NCBI GenBank assembly: GCA_965660635.1
Contig: CBFIAS010000059.1
Location: 1-7,405, forward strand
Direction: 5' to 3'
DNA length: 7,405 bases
Source: UBA7374 sp965660635
GTDB taxonomy: Bacteria; Verrucomicrobiota; Verrucomicrobiia; Opitutales; Coraliomargaritaceae
The position numbers and the translations under genes were made by a program. Shown here piece by piece: positions 1 to 5,920 of the stretch. The stretch's first letter is position 1. Each line of letters opens with the position of its first letter. The notes under the pieces were generated by a model. It was not told where the DNA came from and did not search any database. It saw only the letters and a list, made by a program, of their open reading frames with translations.

Positions 1-646
1 CTGCGAGGATTTTCTGCAGTCGCGCATTGAGTCCGCAGGCGCCGAGGACGACGTGGGCGACTGCCTTCGAATCGCCGGCCTCGAAGATGGAAACCAGCCA
101 CTGCCGGTAGTCGCCGGCCCAGTCCTCCCAGTTCTCGTGTGGCACGCCGCTGACTTGTCCGGGCACGCGGAAGTTGAGGCAGCGGCTGCGAATGGTGTCG
201 AGCAGGTCGTAGGGACGGGTGGTGAGGAGAAGAAGCGTGGTGCCGGGGCCGGGCTCCTCGAGTGTCTTGAGGAAGGCGTTGGCGGATTGTTGGTTCATCC
301 GGTCGGCCTCGTAGAGGATGCCGACCCGGTTGCCTCCCTGGTTGGAGGATTTCTGGAGGTTGGCGACAAGCTGGCGCATGGTGTTTTGCTCGCCGCTTTC
401 GCCGATGCGGATGAGGCGGGCCTTGCCGCTGGGCCGGAGGGTGAAGCAGTCGGGATGTCCGAGCGGGTCGCGTTCTGTTTGTAGGAGGCTGCCTGCGACG
501 GCTTGCGCGACGGCCTCCAGGTCGTTCATCTCGTCGCCGTGGAGCAGGATGGCGTGGGCCAGCCGACCGCTGGCGAGGGAGCGTTCCAGCACCTCGACCG
601 CGCGGACGCTGCGGAGGGGCTCAGGCAAGGCGTGGCTGAACGGCAT
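1..646 (-). CDS. holB: DNA polymerase III delta' subunit (clamp loader), C-terminus cut by window edge
   Basis: This is the clamp-loader delta' subunit, which helps open and load the sliding clamp at the replication fork. The 215 visible residues read without a stop from ATG 646 to the left edge. The AAA+ fold is recognisable: a degenerate P-loop (AHAILLHGDEMND, about residues 30-42) with no GKT/S, as expected for the non-ATP-binding delta'; the signature EADRMNQQSANAFLKTLEEP at about 113-132; and the SRC motif at 154-156, which supplies the arginine finger to the neighbouring subunit. The zinc-binding cysteine cluster that usually lies between the P-loop and HPD (residues 64-66) is absent. 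The start lies 26 bp inside the 3' end of tmk, so translation is probably coupled; no strong ribosome binding site is visible. A DnaX gamma/tau subunit is less likely because the Walker A lysine is missing and tmk is adjacent. Confidence 0.9.
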   Translation of the reverse strand, partial: MPFSHALPEPLRSVRAVEVLERSLASGRLAHAILLHGDEMNDLEAVAQAVAGSLLQTERDPLGHPDCFTLRPSGKARLIRIGESGEQNTMRQLVANLQKSSNQGGNRVGILYEADRMNQQSANAFLKTLEEPGPGTTLLLLTTRPYDLLDTIRSRCLNFRVPGQVSGVPHENWEDWAGDYRQWLVSIFEAGDSKAVAHVVLGACGLNARLQKILA

Positions 647-1250
647 TCCAGATGGTGGTTTGGAGGGTTTCAATGGATTGGGAACCGTCGAGGACAAGGA
701 ACCGGGCGGGTTCGGCTTTGGCGAGTTCGAGGTAGCCTTGCCGGACGGCTTCAAAGAAGGTGGGGTCTTCCTGCTCCATGCGGTCGAGCTTGCCGCTGGC
801 GCGTTGTCGGGCGCGTTGGAGTCCGGCGTCGGCGGGCAGGTCGATGAGGATGGTGAGGTCGGGCTTTAGTCCGCCGGTGGCGATCTGGTTGACGGCGGCC
901 ACTTCCTCGCGGTTGAGGCCGCGGGCCGCACCCTGGTAGACGGTGGTTGAGTCGATGAAGCGGTCGCAGAGCACGATGCGTCCGGCTTCGAGGGCGGGGG
1001 CGAGTTTTTCCCGGACGATCTGGGCGCGGGCGGCGGCGAAGAGCAGGAGTTCTGCCGGAGGGGTCATGCCTTCTCCGGCTGCATTGTGCTGGAGCAAGTC
1101 GCGGAGGGCTTCGCCGAGGGGGGTGCCGCCGGGTTCGCGGGCCTGGAGCAAGTCATGGCCGTCGGCTTTGAGACGGTTGGCCAGGGCGGCGATCTGGGTG
1201 GATTTGCCGCAGCCTTCGCTGCCCTCGAAGCTGATGAAGAGGCCGGCCAC
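621..1250 (-). CDS. tmk: Thymidylate kinase (dTMP kinase)
   Basis: This cytosolic enzyme phosphorylates dTMP to dTDP with ATP, an essential step in dTTP synthesis. At 209 residues it has the normal family length. Visible motifs, in order: P-loop FEGSEGCGKST (8-18), the dTMP-binding stretch REPGGTPLGE (38-47), the DRF motif (96-98) followed by DSTTVYQGAARG, and a LID region RQRASGKLDRMEQ (148-160) ending in a conserved GYLELA. The basic residues sit in the LID and not in the P-loop, which fits the E. coli-like type II enzymes. The start codon is GTG, chosen because the P-loop follows at the normal distance and the preceding gene stops only 3 bp upstream. No good Shine-Dalgarno is visible, so coupling to the upstream sugar kinase is likely. 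Its 3' end overlaps holB. Confidence 0.96.
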   Translation of the reverse strand: MAGLFISFEGSEGCGKSTQIAALANRLKADGHDLLQAREPGGTPLGEALRDLLQHNAAGEGMTPPAELLLFAAARAQIVREKLAPALEAGRIVLCDRFIDSTTVYQGAARGLNREEVAAVNQIATGGLKPDLTILIDLPADAGLQRARQRASGKLDRMEQEDPTFFEAVRQGYLELAKAEPARFLVLDGSQSIETLQTTIWNAVQPRLA

Positions 1251-1253
1251 GGG

Positions 1254-2366
1254 CTATTCCCAGGATTGGATGAAACCGGCGAGGTCTTTGAGTGAGGGAC
1301 TTTCGGCGGTGCGCACGTAGTAGCCGGAGGTGGATACGGCGAGGGTGAGCGCAGCGAGGGGGCTGAGGCCGAGCATGCGGGCTGTGACGAAGCCGGCGTT
1401 GAAGTGGTCGCCTGCGCCGGTGGTGATTTTGGGTTTTTCGCAGAGCGGGCCGGCGGCATGGAAGGTGCCTTCGCTGGTGGCGCAGACAGCGCATTCAACG
1501 GGGTGGACCACGACGGTGTCGAGTTGTAGGGCCTGGCGGATGCGGGCGGCGACGGTCTGGAGGTTTTCCGGGGTTTTGGGCAGGTGCTCGAAGCCGAGGA
1601 GGGCATCGACTTGCTCGGCTTCGCGGTGGTTCAGGCCGAGGATGACTTTTCCGAACTGCTCGAATTGGCCGAATATGCCGAGCACTTCGCGGAGGTCCTC
1701 GCGGGAGCGTTTTTCCGGGTCGGCCAAGTCGAAAAAGAAAATGCGCTCCGGGTTTTCGGGGAGGCTGGGGAGGAGTTTGCCAAGGAATTGGCGGAAGACG
1801 TCGCTAAGATAGGGGATCATCGTCCAGTTGACCATGGCGATGGAGTCGGATCCGGCGAAGGCTTCGGCCAGGGCTTCCTGGCCCATGGTCTGGAGGATCG
1901 TCTCGTAGCAGATGTTGTCGAGGCTGGCCATCGAGCCGAACATGATCTTCCCGTCGTTGAACTCGGCGGCGTGGGTGACTCCGGGGTCGGCCAGGGAGAC
2001 GGCCCGGGTTTTTTCCGCGAAGTCCTCGAAGACCGGATGGATGGCTTTTTCCCCGAGCGCGCCGACGTAGCGGACGTCGATTCCAAGGGAGGACTGGGCG
2101 TTGGCCATGATCGGGCCGTTGCCGCCCAGTTTGTCGACTACGGGTGCGAGTTCGATGTTGGCGCTCTTTCCTGCTGCGGAGCTGATGCGTGCGCCGAACT
2201 CGCTGATCGTGGAAATTGGGGTGAACTGGTCTCCCGGCCCGCTGCGCTGATCGACGGGATGGACGATCTTGTCGACGAATCCGTCGATCCCGACCAGTGC
2301 TTTTTTCGCGGGGGCGGCCGGATCCAGGGCAGCCAGTTCTTCCAAGGTTTGCTTCTTGTTATCCAT
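1254..2366 (-). CDS. PfkB/ribokinase-family carbohydrate kinase, substrate unknown
   Basis: This predicted cytosolic kinase belongs to the PfkB/ribokinase fold. It is 370 residues long, somewhat longer than the roughly 300-330 typical of ribokinases. Family marks are an N-terminal strand VGIDGFVDKIVHPVD (25-39), the glycine pair GGNGP (81-85) used in sugar binding, an NxxE motif (N246-E249) linked to magnesium/phosphate binding, and the C-terminal signature TTGAGDHFNAGF (315-326), where D320 is the expected catalytic base and GAG forms the anion hole. Asp-His replaces the more common Asp-Ala/Ser after the catalytic Asp. The N-terminal strand carrying IDGFVDK suggests a substrate other than plain ribose or fructose, but I cannot name it. 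ATG 2366 is the only sensible start; a GGGG run lies too far upstream to be a confident ribosome binding site. It heads the cluster with tmk and holB, 3 bp before tmk, and is divergent from the TolQ-like gene. Confidence 0.88.
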   Translation of the reverse strand: MDNKKQTLEELAALDPAAPAKKALVGIDGFVDKIVHPVDQRSGPGDQFTPISTISEFGARISSAAGKSANIELAPVVDKLGGNGPIMANAQSSLGIDVRYVGALGEKAIHPVFEDFAEKTRAVSLADPGVTHAAEFNDGKIMFGSMASLDNICYETILQTMGQEALAEAFAGSDSIAMVNWTMIPYLSDVFRQFLGKLLPSLPENPERIFFFDLADPEKRSREDLREVLGIFGQFEQFGKVILGLNHREAEQVDALLGFEHLPKTPENLQTVAARIRQALQLDTVVVHPVECAVCATSEGTFHAAGPLCEKPKITTGAGDHFNAGFVTARMLGLSPLAALTLAVSTSGYYVRTAESPSLKDLAGFIQSWE

Positions 2367-2500
2367 GTGAATTCAATGAAACCCCTTGGATAAGCGGGCT
2401 GCCTGCATCCCGCAAATAAAAAGAGTTTCCGGCAGCGTTTGGCGGGGATGATGAATTTTCACTTCCGGCAAGGATAAGGATTGTCGAGCAGGCGGTTCAT
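2367..2500. promoter_or_regulatory. Divergent intergenic region between the kinase-tmk-holB and tolQR clusters
   Basis: These 134 bp must carry the promoters of both divergent clusters unless transcription enters from elsewhere. I see no promoter with good matches at both hexamers on either strand. A short inverted repeat, GCGGG (2394-2398) and CCCGC (2409-2413) with a 10-nt loop, and an A-rich stretch (2414-2423) lie in the middle. AGGCGG at 2490-2495, five bases before GTG 2501, is the best ribosome binding site candidate in the region. Confidence 0.4.
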
Positions 2501-3253
2501 GTGCCCACTGTGGGATTAATGGTTTACGGTACTCTCATCGATGCGGCGATGATGCCGCTGGTCGGCAGCGCGAATGTCTTCACTTACTTCGGGCAGTCAA
2601 ACTTCGCGGGGAAGGTCATTATCCTGATCCTCCTGGCCTGCAGTGTGGTGGCCTGGTCGGTCATGCTTGGCAAATACATGGATCTTTCCCGCTTGCGTTC
2701 GCAGAATGTGCGTTACGAGCGGCTGCTCAGCCGCGAATCGCATCTTCTTGCCTTGGAGCCTGCCCGTCCGGGCAAGGGCAGCGGCCCCTACTACGAGTTG
2801 GTGCGCGAGGGGCTGGAGGCGTTTTTCCGCTACGGGGGCGACCTGGTGGATGTGGATGCCCAGCGGGCAGCCCTGCGCATGGGGCATGTGGAAAACGCGC
2901 TGCAGCGCGGCGTGGCCGAGCAGACCATGCGCTACGAGGCGAAGATGGTGCTCCTCGGCTCGATCGTTACGGGCGCTCCGTTTCTCGGCTTGCTCGGCAC
3001 GGTCTGGGGTGTGATGGATGCGTTTGGCGGCATGGCGGGCAGCGGGTCGGCCAGCCTGCAGGGGCTGGCCCCCGGCGTCTCCGGCGCCCTGCTGACCACG
3101 GTGGCCGGCCTGGTCGTGGCCATACCCTCCGTCTTCGGCTACAATTATTTACTGCAACAGACGAAGATCGCGGTGGTCGAACTGGAGAACTTCGCCAGCA
3201 CGGTGGCTGACCGAATTGAGCTCGAGGCCCAGGCCGCCGCCAACCAGAACTGA
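2501..3253 (+). CDS. tolQ: MotA/TolQ/ExbB-type proton channel protein (TolQ-like)
   Basis: This inner-membrane protein forms, with the TolR/ExbD-type partner encoded next, a proton channel that powers the periplasm-spanning TonB/TolA-like protein. Three hydrophobic segments are visible (about 38-57, 148-172 and 193-216), with a polar cytoplasmic loop between the first two, as in TolQ/ExbB. Conserved motifs are PFLGLLGTVWGVMDAF (160-175) and SGALLTTVAGLVVAIPS (194-210). T167 and T200 match ExbB T148 and T181. The position of ExbB Glu176 is Gly195, a notable substitution. The N-terminal ANVFTYFGQS resembles TolQ more than ExbB. The start is uncertain: GTG 2501 has AGGCGG five bases upstream, while in-frame ATG codons at 2519, 2546 and 2549 would trim 6-16 residues and bring the N-terminus close to usual TolQ length. 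The symbol is provisional, because TolQ and ExbB cannot be separated firmly here. Confidence 0.88.
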   Translation: MPTVGLMVYGTLIDAAMMPLVGSANVFTYFGQSNFAGKVIILILLACSVVAWSVMLGKYMDLSRLRSQNVRYERLLSRESHLLALEPARPGKGSGPYYELVREGLEAFFRYGGDLVDVDAQRAALRMGHVENALQRGVAEQTMRYEAKMVLLGSIVTGAPFLGLLGTVWGVMDAFGGMAGSGSASLQGLAPGVSGALLTTVAGLVVAIPSVFGYNYLLQQTKIAVVELENFASTVADRIELEAQAAANQN

Positions 3254-3267
3254 ATCCCCGCACGGAC

Positions 3268-3681
3268 GTGGCCCGCCAATTCCATCGCAAGAACCGGCTC
3301 GATGCCCTGACCGAGATCAACGTTACCCCGTTGATCGATCTCGCCTTCGCCCTGCTCATCATCTTCATGATCACCACGCCGTTGCTGGAGCAGACTATCG
3401 AGGTGGACCTGCCCCTCGAGTCCTCCAAGAGCCAGTCGCCCCGACCGGACGATTTCCAGAGCATCGCCATCGACTCGGCAGGGCGCTACTACTGGGGCGA
3501 GCAGGCAGTTTCCCCGCGGCAACTCGGCCAACTGCTCGACACTCTCTCCGCCGATCCCGCCCCGCCCGTGCTCAACATCCGGGCCGATTCCCGGCTGCCT
3601 TACCAGCGCGTCATCGCCGTGATCGACATGATCAAGCAGCGTGACCTCTCCAGGATCAGCCTCGACACCCGCGTCGAGTAA
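3268..3681 (+). CDS. tolR: ExbD/TolR-type proton channel subunit
   Basis: This is a bitopic inner-membrane partner of the preceding channel protein. It is 137 residues long, normal for ExbD/TolR. A basic N-terminus is followed by EINVTPLIDLAFALLIIFMI (16-35), the single membrane helix, in which D24 is the conserved protonatable aspartate of the family (TolR D23, ExbD D25). The periplasmic part runs from TTPLLEQTIEVDLPLE (36-51), close to the TolR version of this motif, to the C-terminal RADSRLPYQRVIAVIDMIKQ, a typical ExbD/TolR helix-strand region. The start is GTG 3268, 14 bp after the previous stop; no in-frame ATG precedes the membrane segment, and the ribosome binding site is weak. It belongs to the same transcript as its neighbours. 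Confidence 0.9.
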   Translation: MARQFHRKNRLDALTEINVTPLIDLAFALLIIFMITTPLLEQTIEVDLPLESSKSQSPRPDDFQSIAIDSAGRYYWGEQAVSPRQLGQLLDTLSADPAPPVLNIRADSRLPYQRVIAVIDMIKQRDLSRISLDTRVE

Positions 3682-3691
3682 CCCGCCGCCA

Positions 3692-4417
3692 ATGAAAGGC
3701 ACCGCTTCGCAGCCCTTCTGGACATCAGTCATCCTGCACCTCGCGGTGCTCGCACTGCTCCTGCTGGCCGTCCTTTTCGAGGCCTTCCGGCCGCGCCCGA
3801 AGCAGCACGTCTTCCAGATGGTTAGCCCCCCGGAAATTGCCTCTCCATCGCCGGAAACACCCACCGCTACCCCGCAACCGCTGCCGGAACTGCCCGACAT
3901 CGAGCCGCTGCCGGAACTACCCGAAGTCAAGCTAAAGCCTCTTCCGGAGCCGGAAGCACCCGCTCCGGCAGCGAAGCCTGCGGTCATCGACTACAATCAA
4001 TTCGTCCGCCAGCACGGCAAGCCCAAGCCCCGTGATCCGGCTCCGCCCAGGCCCACTGCCCGGCCAGCCGCGCCGACCATCACGGTGCCCCGTCTGGAAC
4101 TCCCCGCCAACTCTGCTGCGGCAGACCAGCCTACTGCCCGCGAGTTGAGCGAACTCCAGCGCTACAGCGCCCAGCTCAACGCCCGGATCAAGGCTGCCTG
4201 GCGTCCCCCCGAACTGGGCGGGGCGCGGGCCTCTGTGACCGTGATCTTTCATGTCACGGCCTCCGGACAAATCACCAAGCTGCGCCTCCAGCCCCCCTCC
4301 GGCCTGTTCACTTTCGACCAGTCGATCCGGGACGCCTTCCGCAAAGTTGCCAACGCCGGGCCAACGCCCACCGGCCGCAGCCACCAGTTTTCCATGCGCT
4401 TCGAAAAGGCCCGCTGA
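3692..4417 (+). CDS. TonB/TolA-like periplasm-spanning energy transducer
   Basis: This is predicted to be anchored in the inner membrane and to reach across the periplasm, passing energy from the channel pair to outer-membrane partners. It has 241 residues: a short cytoplasmic N-terminus; a membrane helix (about 11-29) carrying S12-x3-H16, the SxxxH motif that TonB and TolA use to contact ExbB/TolQ; a proline/glutamate-rich linker (45-140) with PLPELP repeats; and a C-terminal TonB_2/TolA-type domain (about 152-241), with YSAQLNARIKAAWRPP and then VTVIFHVTASGQITKLRL. ATG 3692, 10 bp after the tolR stop, is preferred over the upstream in-frame GTG 3641, because the latter would add an unsupported 17-residue tail and overlap tolR. 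Whether it is functionally TolA or TonB is unresolved; the TolQ/TolR-like partners favour TolA. Confidence 0.85.
   Translation: MKGTASQPFWTSVILHLAVLALLLLAVLFEAFRPRPKQHVFQMVSPPEIASPSPETPTATPQPLPELPDIEPLPELPEVKLKPLPEPEAPAPAAKPAVIDYNQFVRQHGKPKPRDPAPPRPTARPAAPTITVPRLELPANSAAADQPTARELSELQRYSAQLNARIKAAWRPPELGGARASVTVIFHVTASGQITKLRLQPPSGLFTFDQSIRDAFRKVANAGPTPTGRSHQFSMRFEKAR
3878..3931 (+). repeat. 27-bp tandem repeat encoding the PLPELP linker
   Basis: Two in-frame 27-bp units (3878-3904 and 3905-3931) encode PLPELPDIE and PLPELPEVK. Their first 20 bases differ at only one position. A degenerate third PLPEPE follows. This is a coding repeat in the rigid proline-rich linker of the TonB/TolA-like protein, and probably a length-variable spot. 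Confidence 0.8.
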
Positions 4418-4420
4418 GAC

Positions 4421-4450
4421 AGCAAGAAAGGCCAATAGCGCAATCTTGCT
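4421..4450 (+). terminator. Possible weak hairpin after the tolQR cluster
   Basis: AGCAAGA (4421-4427) and TCTTGCT (4444-4450) form a perfect 7-bp inverted repeat with a 16-nt loop, 3 bp after the stop of the TonB/TolA-like gene. It lacks a following T-run, so it is not a standard intrinsic terminator. Its right arm runs into the MarR-type operator. Confidence 0.3.
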
Positions 4451-4460
4451 TGACATCAAG
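4449..4460. promoter_or_regulatory. Probable MarR operator upstream of the marR-type gene
   Basis: CTTGACATCAAG is a 12-bp inverted repeat of the form CTTGA-N2-TCAAG. The same arms recur at 4970-4981 before menB. It contains TTGACA (4450-4455), a perfect -35 hexamer, although no matching -10 sits at the right distance. Its position, touching the start of the MarR-family gene, fits autorepression. Binding is inferred, not shown. Confidence 0.6.
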
Positions 4461-4462
4461 TT

Positions 4463-4966
4463 ATGCCTTGCCAGATTGCTTGTGTGGCTAAGATCTACCA
4501 GCACTCCGGTACTCATCTCTTCCTCCTCTTCTGGAGGGCCTACCATGCTGTCATGCGCTACGACCGCGAAAGCATGAAGCGCTCCGGGTTTGCCTCGCTC
4601 TCCGATTTTGCTGTCCTTGAAGTGCTTCGGCAGAAAGGGCCGCAGCCCGTAAAAACCCTCGGCGAGCAGGTCATGCTGACCAGTGGCTCGATCACCACCG
4701 CGGTTCAGCGGCTGGAGAAGAAGGGTCTCGTTCGCCGTCAACGGGGCCAGCGGGACGGGCGCCTTGTGCTGGTTGAGTTGACGGAGACCGGCCAAGCGCT
4801 CATCCAGGAGGGATTCGTCCGGCACAATGAAGATCTCGATGCGCTCTTTTCGCCCCTCAGTGAAGCAGAGCGGGCCGATTTTGACCGTCTCATGACCCGT
4901 CTCGGGCAGCAGGCAGAGCAGTTGCTGGAGGATGCGGAAGGAGGATGGCTTGAAGAAAAGCAATAA
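4463..4966 (+). CDS. MarR-family winged helix-turn-helix regulator
   Basis: This is a dimeric DNA-binding regulator of the MarR family, of the usual length (167 residues from ATG 4463). N-terminal and C-terminal helices (about 14-40 and 130-160) would form the dimer. The winged helix covers about 45-110: LSDFAVLEVLRQKGP, then the recognition helix LTSGSITTAVQRLEKKGL (72-89), and a wing with the family DxR pattern (RDGRLVLVELTETG, 97-110). The start is uncertain: ATG 4463 begins only 2 bp after an operator-like palindrome and has no ribosome binding site; GTG 4484 would start at AKIYQHSGTHLF and also suits the family. The flanking inverted repeats and the menB gene 70 bp downstream suggest it controls itself and menB. 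MarR proteins often sense aromatic acids or their CoA thioesters, which would fit a menaquinone intermediate, but the ligand is unknown. Confidence 0.9.
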   Translation: MPCQIACVAKIYQHSGTHLFLLFWRAYHAVMRYDRESMKRSGFASLSDFAVLEVLRQKGPQPVKTLGEQVMLTSGSITTAVQRLEKKGLVRRQRGQRDGRLVLVELTETGQALIQEGFVRHNEDLDALFSPLSEAERADFDRLMTRLGQQAEQLLEDAEGGWLEEKQ

Positions 4967-4969
4967 TTA

Positions 4970-4981
4970 CTTGATTTCAAG
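4970..4981. promoter_or_regulatory. Probable MarR operator upstream of menB
   Basis: CTTGATTTCAAG repeats the CTTGA-N2-TCAAG inverted repeat found before the regulator gene. It lies 3 bp after the regulator stop codon and 55 bp before menB. It overlaps the -35 hexamer of the best menB promoter, a position suited to repression by blocking RNA polymerase. Confidence 0.62.
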
Positions 4982-4999
4982 CTAAAAACTTTACATACT
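4971..4999 (+). promoter_or_regulatory. Candidate sigma70-type promoter for menB
   Basis: TTGATT (4971-4976) and CATACT (4994-4999) are separated by 17 bp and each match the consensus at 4 of 6 positions. The region 4967-5036 is strikingly AT-rich compared with its surroundings. The implied start near 5006 would give a leader of about 30 nt without a Shine-Dalgarno. The match is moderate, so this is a proposal. Confidence 0.45.
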
Positions 5000-5036
5000 G
5001 ATTGCACTTAACAAACATATCCTTGATTATTTATTT

Positions 5037-5870
5037 ATGAACTGGGAAACCGTCCGCTCCTACGAAGATATCCTTTACGAGAAATGCGAGGGCATTGCCA
5101 AGGTGACGATCAACCGTCCGCACCGGCGCAACGCCTTTACGCCGGACACGGTGGCCGAACTGATCGACGCCTTCCAGGACGCACGGGAGGACACCGAAGT
5201 CGGGGTGGTTCTGCTTGCTGGTTTTAATCCGCAGACAGACGGCAAATTTGCCTTCTGTGCGGGGGGCGACCAGAAGATCCGGGGCCACAAGAGCGGCGGC
5301 TACATTGGCAAGGACGGTGTGCCCCGGCTTAATGTGCTGGATTTACAGAAGCTCATCCGCTCCATGCCCAAGGTGGTCATTGCGCTGGTCGCGGGCTACG
5401 CGATTGGCGGGGGGCACGTCCTGCACGTTGTCTGCGACCTGACGATCGCAGCGGACAACGCCGTTTTCGGGCAGACCGGGCCGCGTGTCGGGAGTTTCGA
5501 CGGCGGCTTCGGGGCCAGCCACCTGGCACGAATTGTCGGACAGAAGAAGGCCCGCGAGATCTGGTACCTCTGCCGTCAGTACGATGCGGGGGAAGCCCTG
5601 GAGATGGGCTTGGTCAACAAGGTGGTTCCTTACGAATCCCTGGAAGAGGAGGGAGTCGCTTGGGCAAAAGACATCCTGCAGCACAGCCCGCTGGCCATCC
5701 GCTGTCTGAAGTCTGCATTTAATGCCGATCTTGATGGACAGCAGGGCCTGCAGGAACTGGCGGGCAACGCCACTTTGCTTTACTATTTGACGGAGGAGGG
5801 GGAGGAGGGCCGCCGCGCCTGGAACGAGAAACGGCCGCCCGCCTTCAAGGATTACCCCTGGTTGCCCTAG
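5037..5870 (+). CDS. menB: 1,4-dihydroxy-2-naphthoyl-CoA synthase
   Basis: MenB is a crotonase-fold enzyme that closes the second ring of menaquinone, converting o-succinylbenzoyl-CoA to 1,4-dihydroxy-2-naphthoyl-CoA in the cytoplasm. At 277 residues it is near the length of known MenB proteins. The MenB-specific signature is strong: FCAGGDQKIRG (73-83), YAIGGGHVLHVVCDLTIAAD (121-140), FGQTGPRVGSFDGGFGASHL (144-163), GQKKAREIWYLCRQYDA (168-184) and LAGNATLLYYLTEEG (241-255), ending in YPWLP. With a constant offset of 8, Y89, G148, S153, D155 and Y250 match E. coli Y97, G156, S161, D163 and Y258. Gly148 in QTG marks the bicarbonate-dependent class; the other class has QTD. ATG 5037 is the start; no Shine-Dalgarno is visible in the AT-rich leader. 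No other men gene is adjacent; a MarR regulator precedes it. A generic enoyl-CoA hydratase is ruled out by these motifs. Confidence 0.96.
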   Translation: MNWETVRSYEDILYEKCEGIAKVTINRPHRRNAFTPDTVAELIDAFQDAREDTEVGVVLLAGFNPQTDGKFAFCAGGDQKIRGHKSGGYIGKDGVPRLNVLDLQKLIRSMPKVVIALVAGYAIGGGHVLHVVCDLTIAADNAVFGQTGPRVGSFDGGFGASHLARIVGQKKAREIWYLCRQYDAGEALEMGLVNKVVPYESLEEEGVAWAKDILQHSPLAIRCLKSAFNADLDGQQGLQELAGNATLLYYLTEEGEEGRRAWNEKRPPAFKDYPWLP

Positions 5871-5920
5871 CCTGAATATTACGTCAGTTAGTTGGTTCAG
5901 TTAATTTGCATCGCCTCCTT

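Noticed and set aside
53..869. Overlapping plus-strand open frames opposite holB and tmk
   Set aside because: holB and tmk carry diagnostic motifs on the minus strand; the plus-strand frames have none and overlap one another in different frames.
1584..2393. Long plus-strand open frame of 269 codons opposite the sugar kinase
   Set aside because: It mirrors the codon pattern of the minus-strand kinase, which has clear PfkB motifs. The antisense product is low-complexity Gly/Asp/Glu-rich with no recognisable domain. High GC explains the lack of stops.
2394..2413. GCGGG/CCCGC hairpin between divergent clusters
   Set aside because: There are only 5 bp of stem with a 10-nt loop, and it lies upstream of both genes, so it is not a terminator and is too weak to call an operator.
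2504..2514. CCCAC-T-GTGGG palindrome near the tolQ start
   Set aside because: It has a single central base and short arms in GC-rich DNA, lies within the likely coding start, and has no second copy nearby; chance is likely.
3641..3691. N-terminal extension of the TonB/TolA-like protein from GTG 3641
   Set aside because: It would overlap tolR by 41 bp and add a non-conserved Ser/Pro stretch before the membrane anchor; ATG 3692 gives a normal N-terminus.
3145..3987. Minus-strand 280-codon frame opposite tolR and the TonB/TolA-like gene
   Set aside because: The Gly/Ser-rich product is the complement of proline-rich linker coding sequence; the plus-strand proteins are well supported.
3932..4963. 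Minus-strand 343-codon frame spanning the TonB/TolA-like gene and the MarR gene
   Set aside because: It crosses two well-supported plus-strand genes and an intergenic operator, with no domain of its own.
5037..5870. Generic enoyl-CoA hydratase annotation
   Set aside because: The MenB-specific active-site residues and C-terminal motif are all present at a constant offset from E. coli MenB.
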